64,000 bases of DNA from Undaria pinnatifida (GCA_012845835.1 JABAKD010000007.1:2453516-2517515), one strand, 5' to 3'. Positions 1-12,662 are shown, counted from the stretch's first letter. Numbers and translations are program-made. The notes: a model not told the origin generated them from the sequence alone.

Positions 1-117
1 CCGGAGACGCCGGCCGTTACAAACTCTTCTTCGAATGTGGATATGACTGCACTTCTCGCTTTTTAGGTTGCTGTAACGGGGACCCGAAGGGTTTGCAGTA
101 GTATACCCGGTATCATA

Positions 118-397
118 CGTCACCTGCTACAGTAGAGGTTCACCCTTTGCCTTTTAAGGGTGGTGGCTTGATAAACTACTCTATACCTATATCCCACCCA
201 AAACTTGATTTATTAATAGAGTAAAACTGAAACTGAAACCATTGTGATGACCAAACCCATGACCTAGGTATACAGTACACAAACTGCTCACATTGAAAAG
301 CAAGACTTGCGTGTCCGACCATTTTGTGTTAAGGAGCCCACGTCATTTCGGGCATGTTTGTGCCAAAAATTGCTAGCTCTATCGCAGCACGCGTCGT
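118..397 (+). mobile_element. MITE family G, diverged copy
   Basis: Non-coding element of about 280 bp. Its ends resemble the inverted termini of the better copies at 22681-22931 and 25278-25539: the left end has CTACAGTAGAGG and the right end has CTATCGCAGCACGCGT. The internal landmarks are in the same order: a purine-rich stretch, 'cctaggta', then 'ttaaggagccc.cgtcatt' just before the right end. It has no coding capacity, so any mobility would have needed a transposase from elsewhere. It is more diverged than the copies at 21-25 kb. Confidence 0.55.
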
Positions 398-1164
398 ATC
401 TACTTTTAAGACCACTTCGACACAGGCCTATTTCAGTGTTTTTGTCTCCATGTGTGGTCTTACCTTTTACTCCAGAAAAATGATCCTACACTGATTCCAA
501 GTACTTTGTGCCAAAGTGACAAGCCGATGTGCCTGGTCTTATCAGCCGGTGAGTCAACAACCGAATGGTATAAAATTAAACTGGGTATGCCACTGTACAA
601 ATTGAATGATACCGGTGTACACGTTTTTGTTCGTTTCCTTCCGACCCTTCACCGTGAACAGAGGAAGACCAGGGCTGGATGGATCGCCCTAGCTCGTGAG
701 CATGGGGCTCGAGCGCGCTGCATCTTTTTCACCACCCCTAAGGTAATCATTGCTTACAGACACCACGCGCGAGATTTTCCCAGCATCTTGTTACTAGTTA
801 CCAGGTATTGCTATTGTTATATTTGCCATCCGACAATGCACTTCGTTCCGATAGACGTCGAATGTTCTTCCAGGCAGAATTAACATATGTTCTATCACTC
901 TCCGCCAACCGCTTCCAATCAATGTCTTCGTTCGTTTTTTGTTTAATCATTGTTGGAAGAGTCGTTTGCGTTTTTTCCATGCGTCAGGCAGATTCTATCC
1001 CTGTACAAATCACGCCGATCATTTTCACAGACCTGTATGATCTTCACGAGTCTCCACGGAGGTGATCTGCAGGATCTGAACGCTCTGTGTATATTTCCGC
1101 AGCAGCACTGGTATACACTTGTTGTATACAGGTTGTGGTCCTTCTTTAATTGCAACGAGCTTGA
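398..1164. other. No recognisable gene
   Basis: The longest open frame (452-883, plus, 143 codons) has no domain that I recognise, and overlapping frames on both strands are equally open. One copy of the over-represented 9-mer TACCWGGTA lies at 799-807. Confidence 0.5.
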
Positions 1165-1330
1165 AATTACCAATAGCCCCCCGATCACCTCACAGCGCTT
1201 TGCGCTTGGTACACGCGGTGTCTACCTGTTCGGTGGAAACCCGACGTTCTCCGTCCCGGCATTGTAAGGATCGAGGGTCTACGGTCATACGATACGACCT
1301 CGGCTATGCACAATGTGAATACGCCCTCAA
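1165..1330 (+). repeat. Interspersed repeat R175, diverged copy
   Basis: Shares an ordered set of short blocks with 14310-14500 and 18459-18640: 'cacctcac.gcgctt.gcgcttg', then 'gaaacccgacgt.ctccgt.cc', 'gcat', 'gagg.tct..ggtcatacga' and 'ggc.atgcac'. It is the most diverged of the three clear copies. An inverted piece of the same right end is visible at about 1855-1925. Confidence 0.55.
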
Positions 1331-2504
1331 CCCCCTCCACCCCCCCCTCTTTATGACTCGAAAGTTTTAAAAGGACGAATACCCCCCCTCCCCTGGTTCG
1401 CCTGGAATTATCGATTTATGCAGGAGATTTGTTTCCACCTGAATGCTTTCCGAGGAAGTAACCCTTGGGCCCCGAAGGAAGAACGCCGCAGTGTGCCCGA
1501 CGTGGCCATAAACTCGTGGTTCAAAAACATGGAACCCGTCCAAGAGAGCGAGGTAATTACCTTTAGTCAGTCTGTTATTGTGCGCTCTTTTCTTCATATT
1601 AATACTGATTTTCTGTTGTCTTTCTGTCTCCCTTCAAGAAAGTTCGAGTCTGTCTTGTATAGCGACCTATTAATATCCTTAGATAAATAACATGGAACTC
1701 GTCCAAGTGGATGTGTTATCTTTAGGGCTGTGAATCAGAGTGACATTTCGATTGGATTCAAATCCATTTCAGCGAAGCAATTAGTCGAAGTTATGTATCG
1801 GTCTTTTTGAATTTCGAGTGAAATCGAACAAGCGAAGCGAACCGGAGAGCCCCGATTCCACCCCTTCGGCTGGTGGGGGGGTGTATTCAGTTTGTGCATG
1901 GCCGTAGTCGTATGGCCATAGGCTGGTGGGGGGGGCAAAATACCCGGTTAAAGACTTTTTGAATGATTAGCGAAACGATCGCAACCGTTTTTTTAATGCT
2001 ATGTCGATTGAATTGTACGATCGAATCGAACAAATGGACTGCGACTCACGGCCCTATCATACTTAAGTTGTCGTGCGTGTTGTGTGCACAGCGTCTTTTT
2101 TTCGGGAAAATGTACGGAGGTTTTGGGTACACGCTTGCTAACATCAGGAAGTGTAAGGACGTTTTGGGTACGCTCGGTAGTGTACCGTAACTACTACCTG
2201 ATGTGTATATCGTGGAACACGTCGACCGTCCGTTCGTGATCGGTGCTCGTTTTTTTGGTGACGGATGGTCCTTGCACATCTTTGCTGGTCAGCACGTTCT
2301 AATTTTTCGGTTTCTATGCTCTGCCCGATGCCGATTCGTTGCTGTTTCCATGACTTGTGGAGGGATTCTCGGAGATCAGCAAGGTCTCTTTTGCCCCCCG
2401 ACCTCGTTTGCCGGAGCAAGATTTCTTCTTCATGTACCTCCTCCCCAAGTGACCAACAGTTGCCAACGCAGAAGTTGCAATAGCAGGAAGATACGTGGTG
2501 GTGT

Positions 2505-2660
2505 AGCAGCGGCAGCAGCAAACAACAGACGTAGCAGTAGCAGGAGGAACAGTAGCAGCATGAGGAGACGTAGCGGCAGGAGCAGAAGCAGTTAACAGCT
2601 GGAGGAGAAGTGGCAGTAACAGCGGCAAAAAACAGTAGGAGAAATAGAAGCAGCACTATT
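2505..2660. repeat. Imperfect CAG/GTAGCAG trinucleotide tract
   Basis: About 150 bp rich in GCAGCAG, GTAGCAG and AGGAG units. It lies inside a long open minus-strand frame (2144-2851, 235 codons), but that frame owes its openness largely to this tract and its translation is Cys/Ser/Leu-rich with no domain. I do not call it a gene. Confidence 0.6.
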
Positions 2661-2916
2661 ACCGGGGGTAGCCGATTAGCCACGTGTGTAGCAGTACTGC
2701 TGAAGCTGCAGCTGTGAGTGTGAATGAGTGCTGCATATCCAATCGTAGAATTTTGCTCCGTTGAAATTTGGTAGCGATCATACCAAGTTGATGCTTGTGC
2801 TCGGAGAAGGAAGGTTGGCTGTGCGCTACCATGAAAAATATCTAAGACCAAGTGGTCCTTGACCCTCGAAGCGTGGCGGGCTTATCCGTTGTACGGACAG
2901 AGTGGAGGTGGCGGAG

Positions 2917-3204
2917 TTACCAGCAGATAGTCAAATGCGCCATGTATATATTAAGGGCCAACACTGCCCAGGTGTTGGCAGATGTTGGCACAGGAGTCGG
3001 CGATGCTGAATCCCTCGCTGCTGATTCTCCGCTTCTCCCCCCACCAGCCCGCCTAGCTACCTTAGCGTGCCGCGACTCCCTCTCGGCTCGCAAGTTCTGC
3101 TCCACTGTCCTTCGCAGGACCTCGATCTCCTCCCTCATCTGCTCTGCTGCTCGGCTTTCTCTCATCTCTGCGCTCTTCTCCTCTGCTCTCACGCTCGCCT
3201 CCAT
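2917..3204 (-). CDS. Possible coiled-coil protein or exon (95 codons)
   Basis: The first about 50 residues are a charged, Glu/Arg/Ala-rich helix with heptad-like hydrophobic spacing (MREEIEVLRRTVEQNLRAER), which predicts a coiled coil. A Gly/Ser/Ala-rich linker and a hydrophobic tail follow. No family is recognisable and no neighbouring exon could be joined to it. The amino-acid makeup looks more protein-like than the overlapping plus-strand frame (2852-3217), which is Leu/Ser-rich and reads as its complement. It could be a single-exon small gene, an isolated exon, or chance. Confidence 0.3.
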   Translation of the reverse strand: MEASVRAEEKSAEMRESRAAEQMREEIEVLRRTVEQNLRAERESRHAKVARRAGGGRSGESAARDSASPTPVPTSANTWAVLALNIYMAHLTICW

Positions 3205-6200
3205 GTTTTTAGCATAAAAAAGCAGACATAGTTAGCTTTTCCCCACCTCTCTAGGTTGGCCTGGGCAACGCTCACCAATAGATAATCGGCTTCGAACTAA
3301 CTAGTGTATTGATAGATCTCTAAAGGTGCACACGCAGCTGGCGCGGGAAGGCGTGGTGGTGACTCAAGACGGTGACACAGAACTCTCTTGTATTATCCAG
3401 CCGTCGCGCTTGACTCGATCTCATGAGGAGCTAAACTACGTATGACAGCTCATAGCGAATTATGTAGGGAAACGTACCGCAAAATAAACCCCCATTCATC
3501 CCGCCGAGTGTCCCCCCCTTACACTTTGCCCTGGTATATAATGAATCTTTCGCCAATATGTGGAACTCCCTGATAGAAGATGGATCGTAACCGTCTTGTT
3601 CAGTGTTCATGAGGGCAACTAACATCACCCCTCCTCATTTATACATGGCGAATATACCAGTATGCCCCCTGCTCTGTGCATGACTAGGCACAACATCGCA
3701 GGGTTGATACATCGTCATATCGTAATGAACCCATATCAAACTCAGAAGCCCAAACTCAAAAACCAAAACAACTTCAATCCTCCATTCTTTTAGTCCTACA
3801 AGTCTCAAGGAAAGTGACAACAACCTCTCATGTTGGAAAACCAACCATTCTCGAAAATCGTTGCCAGGTGAAAACGGCAACTTTATTCTCGGAAAAGGCC
3901 AGGTAAAAACGACACAATTATCGAAAATCGACCCAACTGTATTCTCCATTGTGAAAATCTAAACACTCCTGATTTTTCCCGATTTCCTCGAGGTACCAGC
4001 ACCCAGTTCGGGGCCTAGCTGAACCAGGAAAAACAAACTCCGTACTATACAAAAACGAAAACAACCGCAGAAACTTCTTGTGTGGCGCACGACGAAACGA
4101 CGTGTAACACACGTAGCGGCGGGATGTTGCAATGCTCCAAAACTCAAGTTCGAATAACCAAAAATAGCTCCCCGAGAAACTGACGAATAAAGTCCTTACT
4201 CTGAATTCAAGATATAGTTATCCCTGGCAAGTACGCGTGCCATGGGTGCTACACATACTTCAAGTAAGCACGGGGTATTCAAGTAGTGAAAACTAAAGGC
4301 GGACCGAACACGCCTCTGCGCAGTTCATGGTCTGTTCGATCTCGGGTCCTCTGCCGTGTACCGAGATTGGTGATACCCACTCATCATGCGCCTGCCAGAA
4401 CAAAACAAGAAAAACAATCTCGAGCCAATCTCAAGCAGGCTCACAATTTAAAGTTAAAACAACAAACCCATCTCCCAGCATCAGACACATTTCGTTCAAT
4501 ACCATTTCAATCCCAACGACCCCAAACACTACTGCTGGTGCATCCGCCGCGGCCGCCTCCGCTCCAATTATTCCTGTGACACATTCATGTCTCCTACCAG
4601 CACAGGATTATCGGTTGCCTTAAGGATGTAAAGACAAACAATCGATGACAAACACGCCTGGAACTTTCTGCGCCACATTCCGACGTGTGCTTCTATGTTG
4701 TCAAATTCGGGGGTCGTAACTGGGTCACTTTTAGGCGAGACAGAGATAGTTGCGCCAGCTGCGTGTACACCTTTAGAAATCTAACAGCCACGGACAAAAT
4801 TACTGGATCGGGAAATGCGAGGAAGTGCATACGGCACCACTTGAGGACACCATCATCCTCATCATCACCAGACTGAACGCGATCAGTTTATGTCTGAGTT
4901 CAAACTAAGCCAATGCTTACAGCAAGTATTGTTGAACTCTTGATATTCGAGCAAGATAGCCATACGTTAGTTAATTCATTTGAAGCATTGTTATTACACT
5001 GAATGATTCGTTTTCTTCTAGGCTTCCAGCAAGATGAAATATGAGTACATTTATCAGTAGACTCGGTACGGACACCTTTTATTTTGGCCAGCTATTAATA
5101 GGCTTAGTATCCAGTAGCTACATACAGTGTTGCGTTTGGCCGGGAAGAGTTTTATCAGGGATTTCCATACGCTGTCACCAGTATCGTTCGGGACTAACCA
5201 TGCTAGTGCCACCATTATTGTTGCTATGGGACATCATCCACAAGTTGTCGCCGATGGCGGTCGGGCCTGAACATGTTAGTTCAAGTTTTATGTTAGTTCA
5301 AGTTTTCTATGAGGGGCACTCATATGTTGCCGCCGACAACGCTCGGGACTGAATGTGATTGATCTACTGAAACTTTATATTGATGGCTTATTTGAGATTA
5401 GGAATAGGATCCCAATGAAGTGGTGACTGTTGAGAATAGTCCTCCATCAAGGGGGGGTGTAAGAATATATAGATCACGACGGACAAATACAAATCTTGCC
5501 TCTATCTATGTGGTTTCGATGTCGGAAAATCTACAAAAGATCTACGATGATCTACGAGTGCAGCAGGGCTGTCAGCAGGAATGACCATCGCGGGTCACAC
5601 GAATCATTCTATTTTAGGACTCGTACGTAGTATACTCGAACACCCGTATCGTAGGGTACAACGCAGTGACAAAGGGTAATATACCGCAAGGTGGGTACCA
5701 GCCGGAGGGGTACACAGGACTTATCCGGGAGACCGCACCAGGGTTATGAGCAAGGGTTGTGCACGCCACACCAAATCATTCTCCCAACTCTCCAAACCAA
5801 CCAACCCTCTTCTACTGCTCTTTTGAGCACATAGGCCACATAAGCGCCAACTTGCCATCTATATTGTTCTTCTGTGCTCATGAACACAAGGTGAGGTGTA
5901 CTTCGCAGTCATCCGGTTCCCATATCTGCACATCTCTTCGTGAGATAATCTATATCATCTTACGCCATCTGGATTATATATAACACCAGGCAACCTGTAC
6001 ATTAACCATAATACTTCCAACTGGAGGACGCCATCAACTAAAAACAAACCCTAACAATGATAAGAAAGTTTCGCTCCGGAGGCTCTCCTTCGCCAAGGAG
6101 AGGCTTATAACGACGCATAATGAGCGCTCACACCAATAATAACTGCTTGACCGATGACCTCGATGGTGACACACAGCAGGGCAAAAGAAACAACACAACG

Positions 6201-7404
6201 AGCGCCTGTAACCCAGCAAAATAACGATTGCACTCCACTGGGCTTTTTCGTTCGAAACCAACTAATTAACAGTATATACACTTTTCCGGAACCAATACCG
6301 CCGCCCTAATCCCCGATAGCGACAGCAACGGCTGCCGTTCACGGCCATCTACCAAATCATCAGCATAACGACATCGGACCACAAACCGTTACAATTCTTA
6401 CGAAGCGTTTTTGGCTCCTCCTGCCGCAAGGGCAAGATCCAGCTCTCCATGCAGAACCAAAACACTTCAGCAGCAACCAAAGTAGCAGCCCTCCCACATC
6501 GCCGAGGCACTTTCTTGCCCGTCAAAAAAGTTGCGCAGTTAGTCGTTGGCGCAATACCTGTCACGGAAGCAGCGGATACGGGGGGTTGCTGTTGGCCTCG
6601 CTGTGTTGTGCATGAAATATATGAAAGTAGACACCGCGCATACAAATTCCACGGTCGGTAACATTCGTAGCCGCACACAGCTGCTACCACAAATTCCATA
6701 ATGTACGTACTGCAGTAGGGTACACTACTGTAGTAGTACCTGGTAGTAGCTGTGCGATACATTGTTTTCGCTCACCCGTTTAGCGCTGGGCTGTTTCTTG
6801 CATAAATACGTATTCGATCAAAAAACCGCAGCACACTACTGGTCGTGCGCCATAGAAACTGAAATCACAACTCGAGCTCGCACACCTTGTCCGACTCGGC
6901 ATACTCGAAAAGCACCGCGCAGTTCCTGGTATTTCCGTGTTTACCACTCTGCAAAATACGCTGTTTAGCCCACACGAAGTTCCTATAAACAGGAACGAAG
7001 CTCTGTTAGCCTGCAACAACAGGATGCATAAACTAACTGTTAACACGAAAAATCACCACATTCGTACTACGCGAAACAAGTGAATAATTCAAAGCATTTC
7101 GAGATAGTTTGGCGTCTCCGTAGATTGTCGGTTGTAGTTGTGCACAGAAAGATCGGGCCGAAGTCGTCTGGGAATCACGCCCACGAGTATAAGCACCTAA
7201 TAACGTCCTGTTGACCCTGGTGGCATCGAGGGGCGTTATCGGCCTCTATTCCTTACGACAGGTGTAGGAACCACGCGACCGACGTACCAGGTATCGCCCA
7301 GCTTGCAAGGTTGATTATCGACCGATCGGGAGAACTCTTAGCTCACGCATTTTTTTCAATGTAAAAAGCAATAACCGAAAACGGTACACCCGCTCCGTTT
7401 GGAG
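3205..7404. other. No recognisable gene; single-copy-looking DNA
   Basis: Only short frames without recognisable domains. Low-complexity content is modest. TACCWGGTA occurs at 6737-6745 and 7285-7293. Distant exons of an unrecognised gene cannot be excluded without transcripts. Confidence 0.5.
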
Positions 7405-7692
7405 TCAAAAACGGGTATAGCCTGGAATTGGATCAAAACACACCCCACGAAAAATCATCAGGCGATTGGCCCAAAGCACGTCACGCCCGTTTCTGAGTGA
7501 CAATGACGCGTAGGCGCTAGTGACCTGCCGACAGCGACCAGGCAACGTCAGAAGCCAGAAACACACTGCTGACAATATCGCCGCCATAGCACCAATTGCG
7601 GCCTCGATAACCGGCGAGATGGGTCGGGGTAAGGGTTGGGGTTGGGTCGGGCTAGCCACCGCAATAACATGTTTATGGAATTTCCTAGTCAT
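7405..7692 (-). CDS. Short ORF with one predicted membrane segment
   Basis: 95 codons beginning with a Pro-rich stretch, followed by a hydrophobic helix of about 20 residues (AAIGAMAAILSAVCFWLLTL) and a basic/polar tail. It lies 58 bp downstream of the ankyrin reading frame on the same strand, so it could be a separate downstream exon giving the ankyrin protein a membrane anchor. I found no clear splice pair to prove that. A chance ORF is the main alternative. Confidence 0.2.
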   Translation of the reverse strand: MTRKFHKHVIAVASPTQPQPLPRPISPVIEAAIGAMAAILSAVCFWLLTLPGRCRQVTSAYASLSLRNGRDVLWANRLMIFRGVCFDPIPGYTRF

Positions 7693-7750
7693 TCGGTGTC
7701 AAGTATTTTTCTACAACGTCGTTAATAGCCCCCCCCAACAAGAGACAACC

Positions 7751-9331
7751 CTACCAAAAGACAAGCAAACGCGGGGCAAAAAAGCGTTCGATACGTAGCT
7801 CTCTCCTGCCGACGAGGCTCATGAAAAAGTTGCTCTTGCCGTTCTCGTTTGGTCGAAAGATTCGCACATTGACAACAGGGGGGGCACTCACGGCTGGCGG
7901 AAGCGAGAGGACACCAGCAGCAGCAGTAGCAGCGTCAGTAGTGTCGCCACCACCGACACCATCCGCTTCTTCGTCAGAGAGCCACGCCCACGATCGGGCC
8001 CGGTACGCTGGGCCGCGCTGCAGCATCCGACGAACAGCGACTTCATCCCCCCGATCGATTTGACGCTCAGTACTTATACCAAGATCGAACCCGATGACAT
8101 CTCGAGGGATACGCCCCTCTAGGTCCCCTGCCGCCTTGTCCGACCCCGCCCTGAGGAGAACGCTCACCACGGCTGGATAGCAGTAGGAGGCAACAAGGTG
8201 AAGCAGGCGCCTGCCCCTTTCACTTTTTATGCAGGTCCACACCGACTGCTTCTGCTCTCCGTTCGCCTCAAGCAGCAGCCGGAGGATTCTCGCCTGACGG
8301 CAATGAACCGCAATGCACATCGTCTCCGCCCACACGTTATTCCCCCCGGCCTCCAATACCTTGGCTGACCAGGAGGCGCACGATGTCCTCGAAGCCTTTC
8401 CGCGCGGCCGCCACGAGTGGATTCACAACGCCGTTGGTGTGCTGCGTCGCTCCCAGCGACAGCAGCTTAGACACCATGCTACCATGGCCTTCGTGGCAGG
8501 CCAAGAGGAGCGGCGTTTCGCCTTTCGAATTGGAGCTGTTCAGCATAGCGGGTGCCCTAGAGTACAGGATGTCCCACAAGTACATGCGGCCATTTTGGGC
8601 CACTGCGTGCAGAGGGATCAACCCGTTCTTGTCTCCCAAGGTCGGGTCGGCGCCCGCCTCGAGCCTCGAGTAGCAACGACACGATTTCCACGGACGCTTG
8701 AGGGGCTTTGCGTAGCCGCCGAGAGTGGGGTGTAGCCTGCGTCGTCGGTGGCATTGGGATCAGCGTGAGACAGTTCCAGCAGCAAGCGGACGATTTTGAC
8801 CCTCCTGTTCCTCGCCGCTATATGCAGGGCCCGTTCACCGGGACTTGCGGTGTGCGTCATACCCAACCTCAGCGGGGCTGCTATCTTGATAGGGACAGGT
8901 CTGTCCAGATCAGCTCCATGCTCCAGTAGCGCAGCCACCATGCCGGCATGATTTGTCATGACGGCAGCCACGATAAGTGGGACGAATTTATCATCACGTA
9001 TGTACAGCCCGTGGTAACGTACCCCTGGAGAGCCATCCACCTCCGCTCCAGCTTGAAGCGCGGCGCTTGCTTTCCTCAGGTTGCCATCAAGCACGGCCTG
9101 TAACAGCTGTCCTCGTGCATCATCCGCGGTAGAAGGCACAATTCTCACCAGCATCACGGCGCACGAAGGAGAGCCATCCACCTCCGCTCCAGCTTGAAGC
9201 GCGGCGCTTGCTTTCCTCAGGTTGCCATCAAGCACGGCCTGTAACAGCTGTCCTCGTGCATCATCCGCGGTAGAAGGCACCATTCTCACCAGCATCATGG
9301 CGAACGAAGGCTGGAGGGAGGCGAGGAACAC
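7751..9331 (-). pseudogene. Ankyrin-repeat protein gene with three frameshifts
   Basis: About 10 ankyrin repeats are readable on the minus strand, with typical helix cores such as GERALHIAARNRRVKIVRLL, GETPLLLACHEGHGSMVSKLL and GRRLLHLVASYCYPAVVSVLL. Ankyrin repeats are protein-binding solenoids, so partner and pathway are unknown. The coding frame changes three times, each by +1: near 8701-8704 (an extra C in a CCCC run on the coding strand), at 8653-8672 (a 7-bp tandem duplication, CTCGAGG twice), and near 8350-8360 (probably an extra G). The net change is a multiple of three, so the final frame (7751-8356) equals the first. The C-terminal part is Asp/Gly/Ala-rich after the repeats. The start at 9331 is the first Met of the open frame; Met codons near 9298 would also serve. 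A young pseudogene or base-calling errors at short runs would both explain the shifts. An intron is unlikely because ankyrin homology runs straight through. Confidence 0.8.
9027..9308 (-). repeat. 141-bp in-frame tandem duplication in the ankyrin gene
   Basis: 9027-9167 and 9168-9308 are adjacent direct copies with about 3 mismatches. 141 bp is 47 codons, so the N-terminal ankyrin unit (ARGQLLQAVLDGNLRKASAA) is simply doubled without changing the frame. Confidence 0.93.
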
Positions 9332-9539
9332 AGCAGCAGCCTGTACCTCTGGCCTTTACTTCTCCCTGTTGCGGTCCACAGACTGGGGCATGGGAGAACC
9401 TTGACGAAAGTGCCAAATCACAACACCAACATCGACAGCAGCACCGCAAGTAAACACCAGACAAAGCAGAGGCGAGGGAGGGAGGGTGATGCCACGCAAC
9501 ACCAGGAACAGAATGCTCAGCACACAGCAGCATTACAAG

Positions 9540-10130
9540 AGATGCTGGGCGCTGGGTTCAAACGTACAGTGACTTGCCCCCGCCACAAACATTATTTATT
9601 ATAAAAATATTATGTCTGAATATCTTCGAACTCCCTGTCAAAACTAAAATTCAAAATTCAAAATTCGAAATTCAAAATTGAAGCCGAACTCGTATCAGGT
9701 GCACACGGAGCTTTGTATCTGCCGCGATACAGAAGGGGGCGCTTGCGGTAATAACGACATCGACGTGCAATGTGTGCACCCTATATAGCTGCAGCGGAGT
9801 GAAACGTGTGCGTGACGTGAACACGGCGAGCGATCCTAATGAAGGTTCGAGAATTTTTGGCGGTGCGGAATCAACGGTCTGCATGAAGCACGCAATAAAA
9901 CAAGGGTACGCGCGGTACCGAAGTTACCGATCGGTACGGGACGGTAACCGTTTAGCCCCAGGCGGAATTTGTTTGGGTCTTCCCGAGCGACGGTGTGGGA
10001 AAAGGTTTCCGTTGGCTTACCGCGGGACGGGAATGGGCCTGGAAGGCGGGAAGCCATGTGGTGGACGGGACGGGACGGGAGTCCACGATTTCTTGGCGGA
10101 GCGGTACGGGACGGGATGATCATGGGAACG
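9540..10130. other. No gene seen
   Basis: Holds a short (AAATTCAA)n tract at about 9640-9680 and otherwise nothing that I recognise. Confidence 0.5.
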
Positions 10131-10335
10131 GGTCGGGAAAAGGTCGCGAATTCGGTCGGGAACACAGTCGGGAACACAGTCGGGAACATAGTCGAGAATC
10201 GCTCGGGAACATAGTCGGGAAAAAAACGATCGGGAACACAGTCGGGAAATAGGTCGGGATCGTAGTCGGGATATGGCCGGGAGATGCAGTCCGGAATGAT
10301 TGGGAACACGATGATCGGGAACGAACGCGGGCTGG
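10131..10335 (+). repeat. Degenerate minisatellite, TCGGGAACACAG unit
   Basis: Roughly 12-18 bp units starting GTCGGGAA, repeated about a dozen times with substitutions and length changes. The open frames here (for example GNTVGNTVGN on plus) are repeat translations. Confidence 0.85.
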
Positions 10336-10974
10336 AGACAACAACGAACGGTTGAAAAGAGGAAAGCAAATACCGAGCGCTATACTATAGAAAGATAAAT
10401 GAAAAACGTCAGCTGTGAGTACGGCCGATGGATGGCTGAAACTCAACTTTGCGAGCGAATGCTATTTTTTATTTAATCAATTGCTCAAACGAACTTTCGC
10501 CGCCTTTGTCTCTTGCAAAAATCAAAACAAAACAACTAGTCTAGACTATTAGACTGATAATATAATATTCATTTTACAAGTTGTACCTGGTATAGTTGGA
10601 ATTTTGATTGGACGGAATTTATTTATTTCATTCGCCATCCGACAATGTGCTGCGTGGGTGTCAACGATCAAACATATGATAAAAGTAACCGAAAAGCATG
10701 ACCACCAGAGTAACAGCGCAAAGCAATGTACCAAAAACTCAAGCACTACAAAAAAAGTATATGGTTGTTGCATGTTTATCTCCAGGGATAAATATGCATT
10801 TAACCATACTTGACAAAATCCGCGAGGGGGAGCGTTGAAATTCCCAAACGTCCCTTGCAACTTTTTTAGCCCCCCGAAGCAGTTTTCTCGGCGTATATCA
10901 ATACGTTTTGCGGATATGCACAACAGCCCCCCCCCCCCCCAACCACTGCAAACTAACACTCAGTATGTATTTGA

Positions 10975-11400
10975 AAACACCACTCTGAAACAGCACGATA
11001 ACGAAGTCTAGAACATCACCCAAAACATGCACGTATAGCAACCACCACGCGAACACAAATACGTGTTCAAAAACAAAACACCACTCTGAAACAACACGAT
11101 AACGAAGCCTAGAGCATCAACCCGAAAATAGCCGTGTAACAACATCCACGCGGACACAAATAGTATGTATTTGAGAACACCATTCTGAAACAACACGATA
11201 ACGAAGTCTAGAACATCACCTAAAACATACACGTATAGCAACAACCACGCAAACACAAAATAATACGTGTTCAAAAACACCACTCTGAAACAACACGATA
11301 ACCAAGCCTAGAACATCAACTAAAACAACCACGCGGACACAAAATAATACGTATTCGGAAACACCACTCTGAAACAACACGGTAACGAAGTCTATAATGT
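10975..11400 (+). repeat. Tandem array, unit about 100 bp, about 4.3 copies
   Basis: The block CACCACTCTGAAACAACACG recurs near 10978, 11077, 11178, 11278 and 11361, followed each time by 'ataacgaag.ctag' and 'aaccaccacgcg.acacaaa'. The last unit is shorter. The array is A/C-rich on plus and not coding. Confidence 0.9.
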
Positions 11401-12044
11401 CAACCAAGAATGCCCACACACTAAAACCACATACACGTCTACATACGAAACCCAGTCAAAAGATAGAACAGATGTACCCTGGATTCTAAATTGGGGTCCC
11501 TACGACTCGGAAACATCGCACAGTCTACATATAGTATTTGCACACACCTAAAATACGTCAAAACTGTTCGTTGCCAAATAACAGGTTCGTCAAGAACGCA
11601 AGAACAAACAGAACAAGAGACGAGGTAATCGTAGCAGCGCCCATCATTATAGCATTCGCCCACCACATCACCTCCTTTGCAATTGATTTTGGGCATCAGC
11701 GAACTGGGTCCAAAGCATGCCCGTAGAGTTTTAGGTGGAGTGAAGAGCGGTAGTAAAAATGAAGTGCGCTGCTCGATAACCTGTTCCTGACCGTCGGTAT
11801 ACTGAACAATCTTCGGGCCGCGTCTCCTCTGTATCAGGTGTATGCGGAATTTTATTTGTCGTTTTCAAGCAAGCGGTTGCGTTGACATATACTACCTGGC
11901 TTGATGTAAAGAAAAGGAACACCAATGAGTGATCATCTACTACACGCTAGAGCATGTTTTCATGAGCCCCACTAACAAGAGCATCAGACATGGACGCGAC
12001 ATCTACAGGACCACAACATCTTCGACGACAGTGGGGAGAAAACA

Positions 12045-12662
12045 GGGCGTATAATTGTACACTAGATAATAACAATGTGAAAAAGAAGTACAGACAGTTA
12101 TGTTAACACTGCGGTAGACCACACTACCAACCTATTACGCAGGGTATTTCGTGCCTCCGACCGTTTGCATGATCGCTTGACAACCTCTACCAAACGAAGT
12201 AGCATATGCCTAACAAAGTAAAGCCACTCTCGCGTTCAATAGTGGTGACATCGCATGCCCACGTCACCTCGCTTGGTGTATTTGTAAGATGTATCTCCTG
12301 TCTTGGATTTGGCGACCTCAGAGCCCCACATCGGCACGGCAAAAATCATAGGCGTAAAATCGTATATGTGAGACAATAATGATGTGAAAAGGAGATACAG
12401 ACAGATATGCTAAAATTGCGGTAAACCGCACTACCAACTTATTACGTAAGGTATTCCGTACATACCGTCTGCATGATCGCCTCCCAACCTATGCCAAGCG
12501 AAGTATGACTAACAAAGTAACGTAATTGAGCGCGTGTACACTAAGCGTTCCTTTCAAAACAATAACGATTCGCATCTCTCCCTGTCGTTCTCAATGGCGG
12601 TGACATTGCATGACCACATCACGTCGCCTGTTGTATTTGGCAATATGCATCTCTTACAATTA
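12045..12662 (+). repeat. Diverged tandem duplication, unit about 300 bp
   Basis: 12045-12305 and 12350-12662 align over their length: 'ataa.aatgtgaaaa.g..gtacagaca', 'gcggta.accacactaccaac', 'gcatgatcgc', 'cctaacaaagtaa', 'ggtgacat.gcatg.ccac.tcac'. The second unit has an extra segment of about 50 bp near 12530-12590. No coding pattern is kept. Confidence 0.8.

Noticed and set aside
2144-2851. 235-codon minus ORF
   Set aside because: Openness comes largely from a CAG-type tract; Cys/Ser/Leu-rich, no domain, no splice context.
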